A stretch of DNA of 64,000 bases, from NCBI GenBank assembly GCA_029204225.1, contig CM055100.1, positions 56,996,239 through 57,060,238 of the forward strand, in the 5' to 3' direction. Each line of letters opens with the position of its first letter. Within the stretch, counting starts at the first letter, position 1. The translations under genes and the position numbers were made by a program. The stretch is from Diphasiastrum complanatum. Its lineage: Eukaryota; Streptophyta; Lycopodiopsida; Lycopodiales; Lycopodiaceae. The notes beneath the pieces were generated by a model that saw only the letters and a program-made list of their open reading frames with translations, was not told the DNA's origin and searched no databases. Shown in pieces: positions 22,601 through 30,539 of this stretch.

Positions 22601-24770
22601 CCTGGCCTGGCGGTTCGAACCTCAAAGAATCGGATCGAACCGGCCGGTTCAAATCGACCTATTCGAATCGGGATGCAACCTTGATGGGAAGGAAGGCCGC
22701 CTTAAAGGCCCTCCCAATTCTTAGGAACTTCAGGCTTACCCCTTAGATCTTGCCAACACGTAAATGCTTTACCTCGCAGGTACATGACGACTAGATTGAT
22801 CTTGTTGTCGTCGGATGAATCGTTCATGGAAAAGTGCGAATTCCATCGATCGATCCACGACAAGACCGCCTCCGGGGTTCTATCCTTCTTTTCCCCAGCA
22901 AAAATCTCATGGGTGAACAAGGGTTGATGCAATAGCTGCCTTAATTGCGTGAATTCCTTCAAGTCATGCTGATCTTGAGAATGTTTCGATTGCAAATCAA
23001 CAATCTGTTGATGTAGATTGTTGATTGCAAGCAACAAAGATTTGGAATCCATAGTAGAGTAGATGTTGTAACCTCATTTTTGTTTTATATTGGCTTCATT
23101 TTCAAGTGTACAGTAGCATGAATTAAAGCTTGGGGTCTCAAACAACAAAAATATTGCAGCTTTGATTCATTCTATGCTCTGTGCATCCCACAGTTCAATA
23201 ACATGTTTCCAAATTCTAACATTTTTTAAATTGTGCAAACACATTATTTGTAAATGCAAGATTTCACTACAAAAAATGTATTTCTATCCCCCTTAATAAA
23301 CTACTACAGATTGTATCGACCGTGGCCGCCCCCAGTTATGTGGTAGTGTGGTGCTTGAATGAGACTTAGTTATATGCATATACAAAGCAGGCTTGGTCAT
23401 CCCTCTTGGACATGGATACCAGGAAACTTTCTACATCCTCTGCATTTGGCAAGATGAGGACACCTGTCAGCCACGTTTGCAAACGGTCCTCAATATGTGT
23501 TGGCAAAAAAAAGGTGTAAAAAATGAAGTAAATGTTCAATGAATTCAAGTTTTTGATGCATTTGTTTTAGGAAAAATTAGAATGTTTGTAGGGCAACATT
23601 TACAAAGGCCCCCCCTCCCCCCGGAAAACTTGCAAAGGCATTTGCAAACATTTGCATTTACACATTTGGTCTGTCATGTTCTGACATTAATTTTCCATGT
23701 GTGCCGAGTCTATTACACTCTAGGCACAAAACTAAGCATAAATGGTGAATAACGAGAGTTCATCCTTGCCACATGGAGTTTTAGAGCGTGCTCATCCAGG
23801 ATGAGATCCCGGATGAGGCTGGATGAGCATGGACTTTCAAGGATGAGGAAAATTGGACCTCCGGGATGAGCATGGCTGTTCCAGGATGAGCAGTTCCGGG
23901 ATGAGCATGTGGGCAAAATAGCACGTTGATTTGGGGAGGAGCTCCTTAGAGCTCATCCAGAATGAATGATTGGTAAAGACTTCCTTTCCTATACTTGATC
24001 GACTCCAATCATCCGACACAAACAAGGACATAATACAAGATAATAAAAAAGCAAGCAAATCTGGTTTCCTACCACATATCAATCTCTTTGATGAGTCCAT
24101 ATTTCCCCCACGATGCCGTCACAGGACCCTTTGTCTTGTCCTTTTTTTTCTTCCTTCGCTCCTCTTTTCGCTTCTTATGCTCCTCCCGCTTCCGCCTTTT
24201 CTCCTTCCTCTTGCGACGCCTCTCCCTCTCTCGCTTCTCCCTCTCCCGCTCTCTTTCCCTTTCCAACCGCCGCCTCTTCTTCCGCTTCCTTCGCCGCTCC
24301 TCTTCACCACTGCTCTCACTATCGTAAGAGTCAGAGCTTCTGCTTCTGCTCCTGCTTCCACTTCTGCTGCTGCCACTAGTGGTGCTGCTCGGGGTATCTG
24401 CATCCGATGCTGCCGAGTCATGGCTGCCATCCTCGCTGCTCGACGCTGCCTTCGATCGCTTCTTCTTATCCTTTCTGTGCACTTTCGACTTCTTGTCATA
24501 TTTTCTATAACCCTCTCCGCTACCATCCTCCTCATCACTTTCCATCCCATCATCACCCTTGCTCACTACTTTCTGCATTGCACTTTGTGAGATCAATTTG
24601 TTTTCAGCCATCTCCACTGCTGCTCCTGTTCCTGCTCCGTCTCCTGATACTGCTAATGCTTTGGATTTCTCGTTTCCATTGTTGTTGTAACTTAGCTCTC
24701 GTTGCTTTGATCTGCTCCCTCCTCTCTCTCTGCCCCCTTCCCCCTCTCTCTCTCTGCTATCTCTTGCCAT
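1504..24770 (-). CDS. Conserved plant Arg/Lys/Ser-rich nuclear-type protein with C-terminal coiled coil (8 exons)
   Basis: Eight exons join in phase to a 385-residue protein: 24770-24073, 18741-18696, 12264-12215, 11914-11876, 11589-11476, 2573-2495, 2088-2017 and 1563-1504 (TGA). All introns are GT..AG. Residues 1-200 are RS-like, with Ser/Asp tracts and an RK-rich stretch. A conserved block follows ([61 protein letters not shown]), then a Glu/Gln/Arg coiled coil ending [19 protein letters not shown]. From memory this block order marks an uncharacterised conserved plant protein; the RS-like part suggests a nuclear, splicing-related role (inference). Introns 1, 2 and 5 are 5.3, 6.4 and 8.9 kb and full of transposons, yet no exon is damaged, so the gene is probably functional. 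An alternative in-frame ATG at 24851 would add 27 Arg/Glu-rich residues. Confidence 0.9.
2017..2088 (-). CDS. Host gene exon 7 (72 nt, coiled coil)
   Basis: It encodes 24 residues, starting [15 protein letters not shown] and ending RLGNLE, in phase 0 on both sides. The acceptor is ACTATCAG and the donor GTGTCT. Confidence 0.9.
2495..2573 (-). CDS. Host gene exon 6 (79 nt, coiled coil)
   Basis: It completes Arg and encodes [20 protein letters not shown] then SMQGGM. The acceptor is TCTCTAG and the donor GTATGC. Confidence 0.9.
3072..3093. repeat. (AG)n microsatellite
   Basis: A short GA/AG run inside intron 5 of the host gene. Confidence 0.8.
3215..3870 (-). pseudogene. Ty1/copia pol fragment (end of RT through RNase H)
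   Basis: On the minus strand, [19 protein letters not shown] marks the end of a copia RT, followed by an HW...ILRYVKGT segment. Further down come [16 protein letters not shown] and [15 protein letters not shown], the RNase H C-terminus (family pattern TKHIE...ADIFTKPL). Frames shift and the RNase H core is broken. It is separate from the larger copia copy at 4476-7665, which has its own RNase H, so intron 5 holds at least two copia insertions. Confidence 0.8.
4075..4487 (-). repeat. 3' LTR of the intron-5 copia element (inner edge firm, outer edge approximate)
   Basis: On the minus strand the LTR starts TGTTTGAATTAATAG directly after the PPT ACGGGGGA. Inside are a TATA-like CTATAAGAG and an AATAAA signal. 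The outer end near 4075 is estimated, as no second LTR is available for comparison. Confidence 0.6.
4476..4859 (-). pseudogene. Copia RNase H domain
   Basis: The domain reads [11 protein letters not shown]...[46 protein letters not shown], the usual copia RNase H order. It is preceded by a deletion junction with RT motif TRMSTLRSV rather than by RT palm motifs. Confidence 0.85.
5468..6235 (-). pseudogene. Copia integrase, broken
   Basis: Two coding stretches remain. The first (6235-5968) has a His/Cys-like start and HTDLCGPM...[14 protein letters not shown]. The second (5782-5468) has [20 protein letters not shown] and [15 protein letters not shown]. These match the catalytic core and the downstream segment of copia integrase. 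The stretch between them is interrupted by stops. Confidence 0.8.
6545..7665 (-). pseudogene. Copia gag with CCHC zinc knuckle and start of protease
   Basis: The N-terminal part has the UBN2-like gag pattern ([22 protein letters not shown]). The C-terminal part has a Lys-rich stretch, one CX2CX4HX4C knuckle and protease signature [11 protein letters not shown]. One frame break lies at about 7222-7320. Confidence 0.85.
8949..9004. repeat. (AG)n microsatellite
   Basis: An AG tract of about 56 bp inside hAT element A. It creates artificial RERERE and LSLSLS reading frames. Confidence 0.95.
9266..10005 (+). pseudogene. hAT transposase C-terminus (dimerisation domain plus acidic tail)
   Basis: The frame reads [20 protein letters not shown], then [20 protein letters not shown], then [17 protein letters not shown], the canonical hAT dimerisation order (WW...A..vL....SsacErnWS...h..kRNrL......LVyv..N). 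An intron follows (donor GTGAGT near 9500, acceptor TTGCAG at 9607), then [19 protein letters not shown] and a Glu/Asp-rich tail ending [13 protein letters not shown]. The segment upstream (9018-9260) is a Gly/Gln-rich run that I do not recognise. The stop is at about 10003. Confidence 0.75.
10482..10692. repeat. Two (AG)n microsatellites
   Basis: AG tracts at 10482-10551 and about 10640-10692, separated by a short segment with repeated CAGTA(T/C)GGTT-like words. They lie 3' of the hAT coding region. Confidence 0.9.
11476..11589 (-). CDS. Host gene exon 5 (114 nt)
   Basis: It completes Lys and encodes [19 protein letters not shown] and, further on, [11 protein letters not shown] plus CG of an Arg codon. 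The donor is GTTTTT, next to a T-run, and opens the 8.9 kb intron 5. Confidence 0.9.
11876..11914 (-). CDS. Host gene exon 4 (39 nt micro-exon)
   Basis: It completes Glu, encodes [12 protein letters not shown] and gives AA of a Lys codon. The acceptor is ATTCCAG and the donor GTAAGA. It was found by phase and family expectation, being too short for ORF detection. Confidence 0.9.
12215..12264 (-). CDS. Host gene exon 3 (50 nt)
   Basis: It encodes [16 protein letters not shown] plus the GA of a Glu codon. The donor is GTATGC. Reading through this donor gives a plausible-looking extension, but only this donor is in phase with exon 4. Confidence 0.9.
13158..13489 (+). repeat. Chromovirus 5' LTR (332 bp)
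   Basis: It matches the 3' LTR closely but lacks about 104 bp present there (the segment around 16980-17085), so it suffered a deletion. Confidence 0.92.
13492..13505 (+). promoter_or_regulatory. Primer-binding site (initiator tRNA-Met type)
   Basis: TGGTATCAGAGCC lies two bases after the 5' LTR. It complements the 3' end of plant initiator tRNA-Met, the usual primer of chromoviruses and copia elements. Confidence 0.85.
14072..14560 (+). pseudogene. Chromovirus gag fragment
   Basis: It starts [14 protein letters not shown] then a stop. A coiled-coil segment ([20 protein letters not shown]) and a WIDRWN/W..DL capsid-type pattern follow. Several stops and a frameshift disrupt it. A close relative lies inverted at 22684-23075. 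Confidence 0.8.
14580..15300 (+). pseudogene. Chromovirus reverse transcriptase
   Basis: Motifs in order are [50 protein letters not shown] (catalytic YLDD) and YLGHVIS. Stops interrupt both ends, and the protease that should precede it is missing. Confidence 0.88.
15306..15819 (+). pseudogene. Chromovirus RNase H
   Basis: The domain reads [20 protein letters not shown], then [15 protein letters not shown], then DHQASKY with a terminal [17 protein letters not shown] stop after KKLDPA and a further break near 15640 disrupt it. Confidence 0.85.
15820..16643 (+). pseudogene. Chromovirus integrase C-terminus with chromodomain
   Basis: Only the end of the catalytic core remains ([12 protein letters not shown] with its Glu replaced by Lys), then the GKX-like C-terminal domain (VYLRIPKDS...[14 protein letters not shown]). 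The chromodomain [19 protein letters not shown] ends at 16643. The HHCC zinc finger and the first two catalytic Asp residues are deleted. Confidence 0.85.
16671..17106 (+). repeat. Chromovirus 3' LTR (436 bp)
   Basis: The full-length LTR copy. It starts directly after the polypurine tract and ends at the GAGAA target duplication. Confidence 0.92.
17422..18070 (+). mobile_element. Small non-autonomous hAT-like element (about 650 bp)
   Basis: The left end CATAGATGCCCATTCCAGAA shares its first 12 bases with hAT element A. The right end read inward, CTTAGAAACCCGTTCCGGAA, matches the left end with about five mismatches. The flanking octamers AACCAAAC and CTCCAAAC agree at 6 of 8 bases, a plausible target duplication. 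Both ends carry GGAACG/CGTTCC palindromes. There is no coding capacity. It lies in intron 2. Confidence 0.6.
18696..18741 (-). CDS. Host gene exon 2 (46 nt)
   Basis: It encodes the last base of the split Trp, then [15 protein letters not shown]. The acceptor is TTCTAG and the donor GTACGA. It is isolated by 5.3 kb and 6.4 kb introns. Confidence 0.9.
20307..22041 (+). pseudogene. hAT transposase C-terminal half (element B)
   Basis: A plus-strand decayed hAT gene in intron 1. Segment 20307-20630 ([20 protein letters not shown]) matches the LR..D...p.mg..ye region. Segment 20730-20995 has [15 protein letters not shown] and [11 protein letters not shown]. Segment 21135-21295 has [20 protein letters not shown]. 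Then come exons [18 protein letters not shown] (21502-21610) and an acidic tail (21690-22041). Stops interrupt the early segments. The VNPD exon boundary is the same as in element A, so the two are relatives. Confidence 0.78.
22048..22196. repeat. G/C-rich block with runs of G and C
   Basis: About 150 bp of alternating GGGGGG and CCCCCC runs (such as GGTAGCCCCCCGGTGGGGGG) that can form stacked hairpins or G-quadruplexes. It lies just after the hAT B acidic tail, in otherwise AT-rich DNA. Confidence 0.8.
22317..22683 (+). repeat. hAT B 3' subterminal region and palindromic end
   Basis: 22317-22415 is clearly homologous to 10768-10870 of element A (shared words such as CCATCCTGCACCCGAAACA), so elements A and B are one family at this end. 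22575-22683 is a palindromic GGTTCGAACC-rich stretch ending GGGATGCAACCTTG, where an inverted gag fragment begins. This looks like the element edge. Confidence 0.6.
22684..23075 (-). pseudogene. Chromovirus gag fragment, inverted
   Basis: On the minus strand [35 protein letters not shown] and [17 protein letters not shown] are nearly identical to the gag at 14139-14490. Homology starts about 23 bp upstream of the ATG and stops at the hAT B end at 22684. No LTR is attached. Confidence 0.85.
23756..23975. repeat. Cluster of GGATGAG words in intron 1
   Basis: GGATGAG occurs seven times between about 23798 and 23905, with CTCATCC at about 23791 and 23952, so the cluster is bracketed by the inverse word. 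No ORF accounts for it. It lies about 100 bp downstream of the exon 1 donor on the transcribed strand. Confidence 0.6.
24073..24770 (-). CDS. Host gene exon 1 (RS-like N-terminus)
   Basis: This exon has 698 nt and encodes 232 residues plus two bases of a split Trp codon. Composition runs from Arg/Glu/Gly-rich through Ser/Asp-rich and [12 protein letters not shown]-type sequence to a long Arg/Lys/Glu tract, then [13 protein letters not shown]. The donor is GTAGGA at 24072. I chose the ATG at 24770 because the 27 codons above it (ATG at 24851) translate low-complexity purine-rich DNA that looks like 5' UTR. Confidence 0.85.
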
Positions 24771-24856
24771 CTTCGTTTTCTCTTCCTCTCTTCTCCCCTC
24801 TCCTCTCTTCCTCACCTCCCCTCTCCTCTCTTCTCCTCCCCTCACTTGCATTCTTT

Positions 24857-24873
24857 CTAGGGTTTAGGGTTTG
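24857..24873 (-). promoter_or_regulatory. Double telo-box (AAACCCTA type) at the host gene start
   Basis: Read on the gene strand this is CAAACCCTAAACCCTAG, two overlapping telo-boxes just upstream of the candidate start codons. Telo-boxes are typical of promoters and 5' UTRs of plant ribosomal, RNA-processing and cell-cycle genes, which fits an RS-like protein. No clear TATA box is visible, so the transcription start is unknown. Confidence 0.6.
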
Positions 24874-25070
24874 TCCGCATTTTATAATTTTCCCAACCAA
24901 ATGCCTTTAATTCAAACCATTTCAATTCTTTGCATCTCCACTTGGCAATGCCTCAACCTAGATGGCCTCAAAGGCTTTAAAGCCTATGCACATGGCGTTG
25001 TACTATCTCCACATCCCGCAATAGAAGATGTCTTGGGCTCGCCGTCCCTGTTGGCCCCTCGAGCAAAAGA

Positions 25071-25294
25071 GCCACGCCAGAGACTTGACTAGCAGGTTGT
25101 GCCAGCATCGTAGGGCTGCATGCCCTGCAGGTCAAAATTTACATTTTGGAAATTTTGGCGCTTGTTGACATAGCCAACTAAGCCACGCCGGAGACTTGAC
25201 TGGCAGGCTATGCCAACGTCGTAGGGTTGCATGCCCTACACGTCAAAATTTACATTTTGGAAATTTTGGCGCTTGCTCACATAGCCAACTAAGC
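25071..25294. repeat. Tandem duplication, two copies of about 111 bp
   Basis: Copy 1 starts GCCACGCCAGAGACTTGACT at 25071 and copy 2 at 25182; they differ at a few bases. They lie about 300-500 bp upstream of the host gene start codons. Confidence 0.9.
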
Positions 25295-25306
25295 CCATGT
25301 AACGAG

Positions 25307-25311
<5 letters not shown>

Positions 25312-25347
<36 letters not shown>
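25312..25347. repeat. (CA)n microsatellite
   Basis: About 18 AC dinucleotides just distal to the 111-bp duplication. Confidence 0.95.
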
Positions 25348-25348
<1 letters not shown>

Positions 25349-25349
25349 G

Positions 25350-26180
25350 CTAGTAGAGAGGAGAGAAAGAGATGGAGGGAAGACACGTGAACGTCTTACA
25401 AATTTTAAAGCTGATGTTAAATCTTTGTTTTTATTAATATGTGTTGGTTAGTTAATAATTGTATTATCATCACACTTTGAAAAGGAAGGCTAAATAAGAA
25501 GTTATTTTCAAGGAGTTGAATGATCAATGCGATGCCCGAGCCATTAGAACAAGCCAACAATGGTTTGAAAGCAAACACTCAAAAGCATGAAAATATGAGA
25601 TACCAAAGCCAAAAATGTCATTTTTGGCTCTTAAGGACATTGATAAACCATAATTACACGTGACAACAAATAAAATGCAAAGAACCAACAAACTTATCAA
25701 TAAAATATTGTAGACATAAAGCAGGGGGAACTTTGAGGAAGGAGAGAGGGAGAGAGAGATTAATTGCAAAATCTAGAGGAAAAAAAGTGAAAGAGTACAA
25801 ATTTTGCACTAGAGAGAGAGACATTAGAGGTTGCCCGCAAAATCAAAGCCCAAGTATGAACTTAATTTTGAGTGACGAATTGATGATGATCTTTTTTTTT
25901 TTAATTGCACAACTAATGTCGATGTCGCCTCCTTTGTGACCGGTGCTTCAAAAATGTATATATATTTTGAATCAGATATAAAATCTTTTGATTACAAGTT
26001 TAATAGGTTTTTGAAAAAGTGGAGGTCAAAAGCCATCTAACTTGAACTAGTAGAGAACCTCTTGAAATTTTGGGCAATAGTATGGTCTTAAACATAGACA
26101 AGTTTGTTTATAACAGTTCTATTCTTGCCTTCTAATAATTGGAAATTCCATTCAAAAGACGATGTTCCTACAAAAGTCTA
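25350..26180. other. Intergenic AT-rich DNA, nothing recognised
   Basis: No reading frame, repeat or transposon domain that I can support. It separates the 5' side of the host gene from the Tat-like fragment. Confidence 0.5.
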
Positions 26181-26259
26181 ACAATCTTACAATTTTGAAG
26201 TTAGGCTGAGCATATTATTATTAGGTTTGGATGTTCTATCGAGATCGTAAGTAATCACG

Positions 26260-26895
26260 TAACACATTTTGTGAATGAAACTATAAAGTGTCTGTTGGAA
26301 GACTTTTTTGTTATTCATCGATTTAGTACTCCGTACTATCCGAGGGGTGATGGTCAAGCTGAATCTTCCAACAATCTGTAATATTATGAAAAAAACGGTG
26401 GAAGCAAGCTGCTCTGATTGGGAACATGAAGTGCATGCAGCATTATGGGCATTCAAAATAGCTTATAAAGGTAGTACGAATCAAACGCCATTTCAGCTTG
26501 TTTATGGCCAAGATGCAGCTATGTCGATTGAATTATTGATACCATCTTTACGCATAGCAGCAACAGAACAGTTGGATGCGTCATGAGGCTTTACAAAAAC
26601 TTTGTGAAACCAGATTGATGGCAGTTCATGCATTAGCAACAAAGAAGGCCCGTCACAAGGCATGGCACGATTGTCTACTACACAAGAAAGATCTGAAGGA
26701 ATGAGATCTAGCACTAATGTATAAGACGAAACTGATTATGGATAAATTGAAGTTCACAGGTGAAGGACCATATAGAGTGAAGAAATATTGAACTATGGGA
26801 CAATCATTTTAGAACATTTTGATGGAAAAAAATTCGACACTCCGGTGAATGGCAACCGACTACGGAAGTTTTGGCAGCCAGATCACCCAACATGA
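26260..26895 (+). pseudogene. Tat-like integrase C-terminal part, frameshifted
   Basis: FSTPYYPRGDGQAESSNN contains the catalytic Glu region. A one-base shift near 26380 leads to ICNIMKKTVEASCSDWEHEV, FQLVYGQDAAMSIELLIPSL and LKFTGEGPYRVKK. The same order occurs at 48840-49320. Several stops make it non-functional. Confidence 0.82.
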
Positions 26896-26919
26896 TCCAA
26901 CACCTTACCAATTTTTAAT

Positions 26920-27450
26920 TTTGTTGTTTTGCAATTTTTTTGTTTTTACTGTTTGAGTGATTTTCTTTTTTTAGGAAAAGACAGAAAAAAGAAAAAAAAA
27001 ATGATAAGCAAAAGTCAAAAAAGTCATCAGAATGGAAAAAGTTGAAGAGATGTATTTTTAGAAGGTAATTTTTTATAAAAATGACTTAGAAAATCACTTT
27101 TTGGGTCGTTTTAGAAATCTTCGTCGAAATTTTAGATCATACATCAACCTCAGATTCCTTTATATTGAGTTGGGCAAAGGTTCTTTTCCACAGTTACTAT
27201 TTTGTGGTCAGCAACTTACCATTTTGAGAACCTTCGTCGAACATCCTACAACCTTTATTACCTTCGTCGGCCTGACAGATGGATTCAGAATGCCAAAATG
27301 AGGTTGGACATAGATTCAGATCTTCAAAATTTGCATTTATTACAGTACCTAGGCGAATAATGTTCTTAGGCGAATGTTAAAGACCTTCGTCGGATTTTGA
27401 GAACCTTCGTTGGATCAATTCAAACCTTCAGAAACCTTTGCTAAGATTTT
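26920..27450 (+). repeat. Iterated CTTCGTCG words after pol
   Basis: The word (A/C)CTTCGT(C/T)G recurs at least five times between 27115 and 27415, at irregular spacing, in DNA without a reading frame. It is in the same position, just after integrase, as the 25-bp array of the complete Tat-like element. Confidence 0.6.
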
Positions 27451-27670
27451 TGGAAATTATTTTCACAATACTGAATATGCCTGCAAATTTTTGTCCAAAA
27501 ATGAGTAGCCAAACTAGTACATTGTCAAATCAGCCTATAAAAGGGCCGAATTTGACTTCATTTCTCACTTGTGCTAGCAAAGCTCTTGCAAAAAATTCCA
27601 GCGCCAAAACTTTCTTCCAAGCTTTGATACACTCTATAACTGTTCTACTCTCAGTACTTGCCTATTCATC

Positions 27671-30515
27671 ATGTCTTCTACTGATACTTGGCAATCTTCT
27701 CAGTATGTCATTCATCATGACGTTTCGGCCCAAACGGACATCATGATACTTCCTAGCACAAGCATGGTGGCTCAATGGATGAACCTTGTTGAGCCTTTGC
27801 TCACTGCAATGGGGATCTACGAGCGCGTCTTTTCAACTAAAATCAACATGCACTTTATTACCATGGCTTTAAGCACATGGACCAAGGCCAAGCCCAAGTT
27901 TTATATCACCTACCAGACTGCTACCCACAAGGTGCGTGTGACTGAGGCCACCCTTGCAGCCATAAGAATCACTTCTGGCAAACAGCCCTCACCAAATCAT
28001 AAGCATGCCAAGAGTATCATCAAGCCCTTTATTAATACTACCAATGAGTTATACTGAACCCATGACGGCTATTCGATTGAATCTATTTGAGAGCCTATCA
28101 TTCAGGCTGCCGCTCAGTTTCTGAACAACTTTCCGATGGTTGGCAACCTCAGGAAAGAGCGCATTTCATCCCAGATCATGTACAGATTCCAACTACAAGC
28201 CAGGATCCAGACCATTTGAGCCTTATGACGGGTTCAAAATGGTATTCGGATAATTGAAGAGAGCTATCAAGAGCAATTCCAAACAACAGTTTGTTGCTGG
28301 GCCTCTTCTCTCCTCCCTTGTTGTTTCGTACTTAGAAAACAAAATTCATGAGTTTTGTGCTGACGTTGTGTTGTCTGTCTATGAAGACACACCAGCCGAA
28401 TCCTCCCAACAAGCTTCTAGTTCTCATAGTCGTTGTCGTATATGTAGCAAAATCGTTATTCCTGACTCGCCTCCCGCGTCACGTCACCGTACTGCTTCCA
28501 CCCCCTGCTACAACTCGCACTGAACTGCCTATCCCCCCATCCATTGATGCTTTTCTCGTCTCAGCTTTCTCATAGGGTCAGTCTGTGACCATTGGAGATA
28601 TCATTCCAATCATAGCTACCCAAGTCGTCTCACCTCCACAAACACGAGCAATTTCACCAAAACCACACACCTTCATGGACATGTTTGATGATTCCAATTC
28701 CTTAGGGGCAGATGAAATTTTTGAGATGCCTAAGAGCCCAGGGCCCTTTCATCCCAAATCCCTTGAAACATGATTCGAACAATTCCATGATAGTTCTACA
28801 ATTTTTTATTCATCATTTCAGACAGATCAGCAAGATCAAGCAGAAGTAGTATTAGATACTATCAGGGTCGTCCATGTCGTTCAGTCACCAAAGCAATTTG
28901 ATGCTACCACACCGGAGGGTTATGAAGAAGAGGATGTATTCGAGGAAGAAGATACACAACCAAAATCTCAAGGCAAACCAAGTCAAGTTTCTAGATCAGG
29001 ATTACCTCCTCCTACTGCTACAACCGCACCAACTGTGGATTCTGGTGACACTATGAGTTTAGTTACTAACTTTGTGCGAGTGATCCAGACCATGCTCGAT
29101 GAGAAGAAGACCATGGACAAGCGCATCTCAAAATTGGCTAGAGAATACCTTGATCAGCCAGAAAGAAATATATTTGAATCAGGAGCTCAAGGATGCCAAA
29201 CAACATGAGTCAAAGTCCGAAGCCGAGATGAGAAAGCCCAACAAACAACCAACTCTCTAGAAGGCTATGTGGTGACTCTTCAGAACACATTGACTACCGT
29301 GTAGGATCAAGTGGATCAAGCCATCCAGGATGTCAAACAACAACTGTTGCTGCTCCAGGGGTAATTGGATATGGCTGCGCTTGAATGAGAGTGCCTTCAA
29401 GGTGAATTGGATGCGACCACCCTTGAATGTGATACTTATCTCCCGACGCAAGTACCTGATCATCCAGTCTCACCGGACGAGATCTGATAGATGTTCAGGA
29501 AGGTTGAAACCTATCGAATTTTATTGGTAGGATTTTAAGAAAGATTTGACAAGTTAAAACATACATCATCGACCGAGTTGGCCAAGGCTAAAGCAATCAT
29601 CAAGAATTACGAGAAGGCAACCGCTCAAATCTTAGAGTCGAATCCTCAGATTATGATTACAATAGTGCCGCAATTCTCACTTGGGCACCAAACTAAAAAT
29701 CAATAAAATGCTGGAATGAATCAAGGAGGTGATGCTAAGATTGAAGAAGTAATACCAGTGGCACAGGCCAAGCAAACAGGTCCATTTACATCAAGGACTA
29801 GACCATTATTTCAAAAGCCGACCACTATCGAGGAACAAATCCAGAGTTTCTTGCAGCAACATCTGCATGAGTCCTCGAGGGGTGGTTGGGTGCTGAAGTT
29901 CAAGACCTCAGAGAGAAAGGCCAACAAAGAAATTGATAAACTATCGGCTTTGGGGGAGCAGTCGGCTTGGAGAACAATAGTTTTTGAGAAAACTCCTGAT
30001 TCTATAAGGAGTTATGTTGCCAGCCCTCACCAACTACGGGATTCGTATTATGTATAGATGCCATGTCGTAATAAATGAAAAGATTTGGGTGTGCCATTGG
30101 AAAAAATCAATATCCATATCCCAAATTGGCCCATAATCTACCAGCATTACAATTGGGCAATTTCAATTGATTTTCACCGTGCCTTACATGCTTACCAACA
30201 GGAGTACATGTTCTCACCGAATTCAACAATTAAGCAATCTACATTGTTTGCAAAAGACTTGACAATGTTGGCGTATGGGATGATTGTCTTCCTACCTTGG
30301 TTTTTTATCCTAATAAATTGATGGCATCCGACAATGTCCAAGATCAGCTGCCAATAGCATGGTTGTACTATTGTGCCGCGATGCTGGGTGGCTCATGGGA
30401 ATCTCACTTTACCGCATGGACTATGTCAAAGTGGCTGGCCAGTGCAAATAAGTGCTTTCTACCGCACAATATTGATTGGGTTTGTGGATCCCAAAGCAAC
30501 CCTAACTCTAGTTAA
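27671..30515 (+). pseudogene. Accessory ORF downstream of Tat-like pol, decayed
   Basis: The N-terminal part (27671-28057) is 128 residues with STWTKAKPKFYITYQTATHK and KVRVTEATLAAIRITSGK. The middle is Ser/Pro-rich with frame breaks. The C-terminal part (29716-30515) includes EKINIHIPNWPIIYQHYNW and a helical segment. The NWPII block and its neighbourhood resemble RVELVNWPVIPGISEK in the accessory ORF at 52328-52948. The function is unknown; it is neither gag, pol nor an obvious envelope protein, having no signal peptide or membrane span. Confidence 0.6.
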
Positions 30516-30539
30516 TAAGTGAGAGGGATTTGGCACCCT

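Noticed and set aside
23366-23548. Minus-strand frame with [20 protein letters not shown]
   Set aside because: It looks gene-like by composition, but has no recognisable family, no fitting splice phase with the host gene, and is only 60 codons.
24088-24910. Plus-strand Ser/Leu/Phe-rich frames opposite exon 1
   Set aside because: They are antisense shadows of the Arg/Lys/Ser-rich exon 1 on the minus strand, which is supported by splice phase and conserved motifs.
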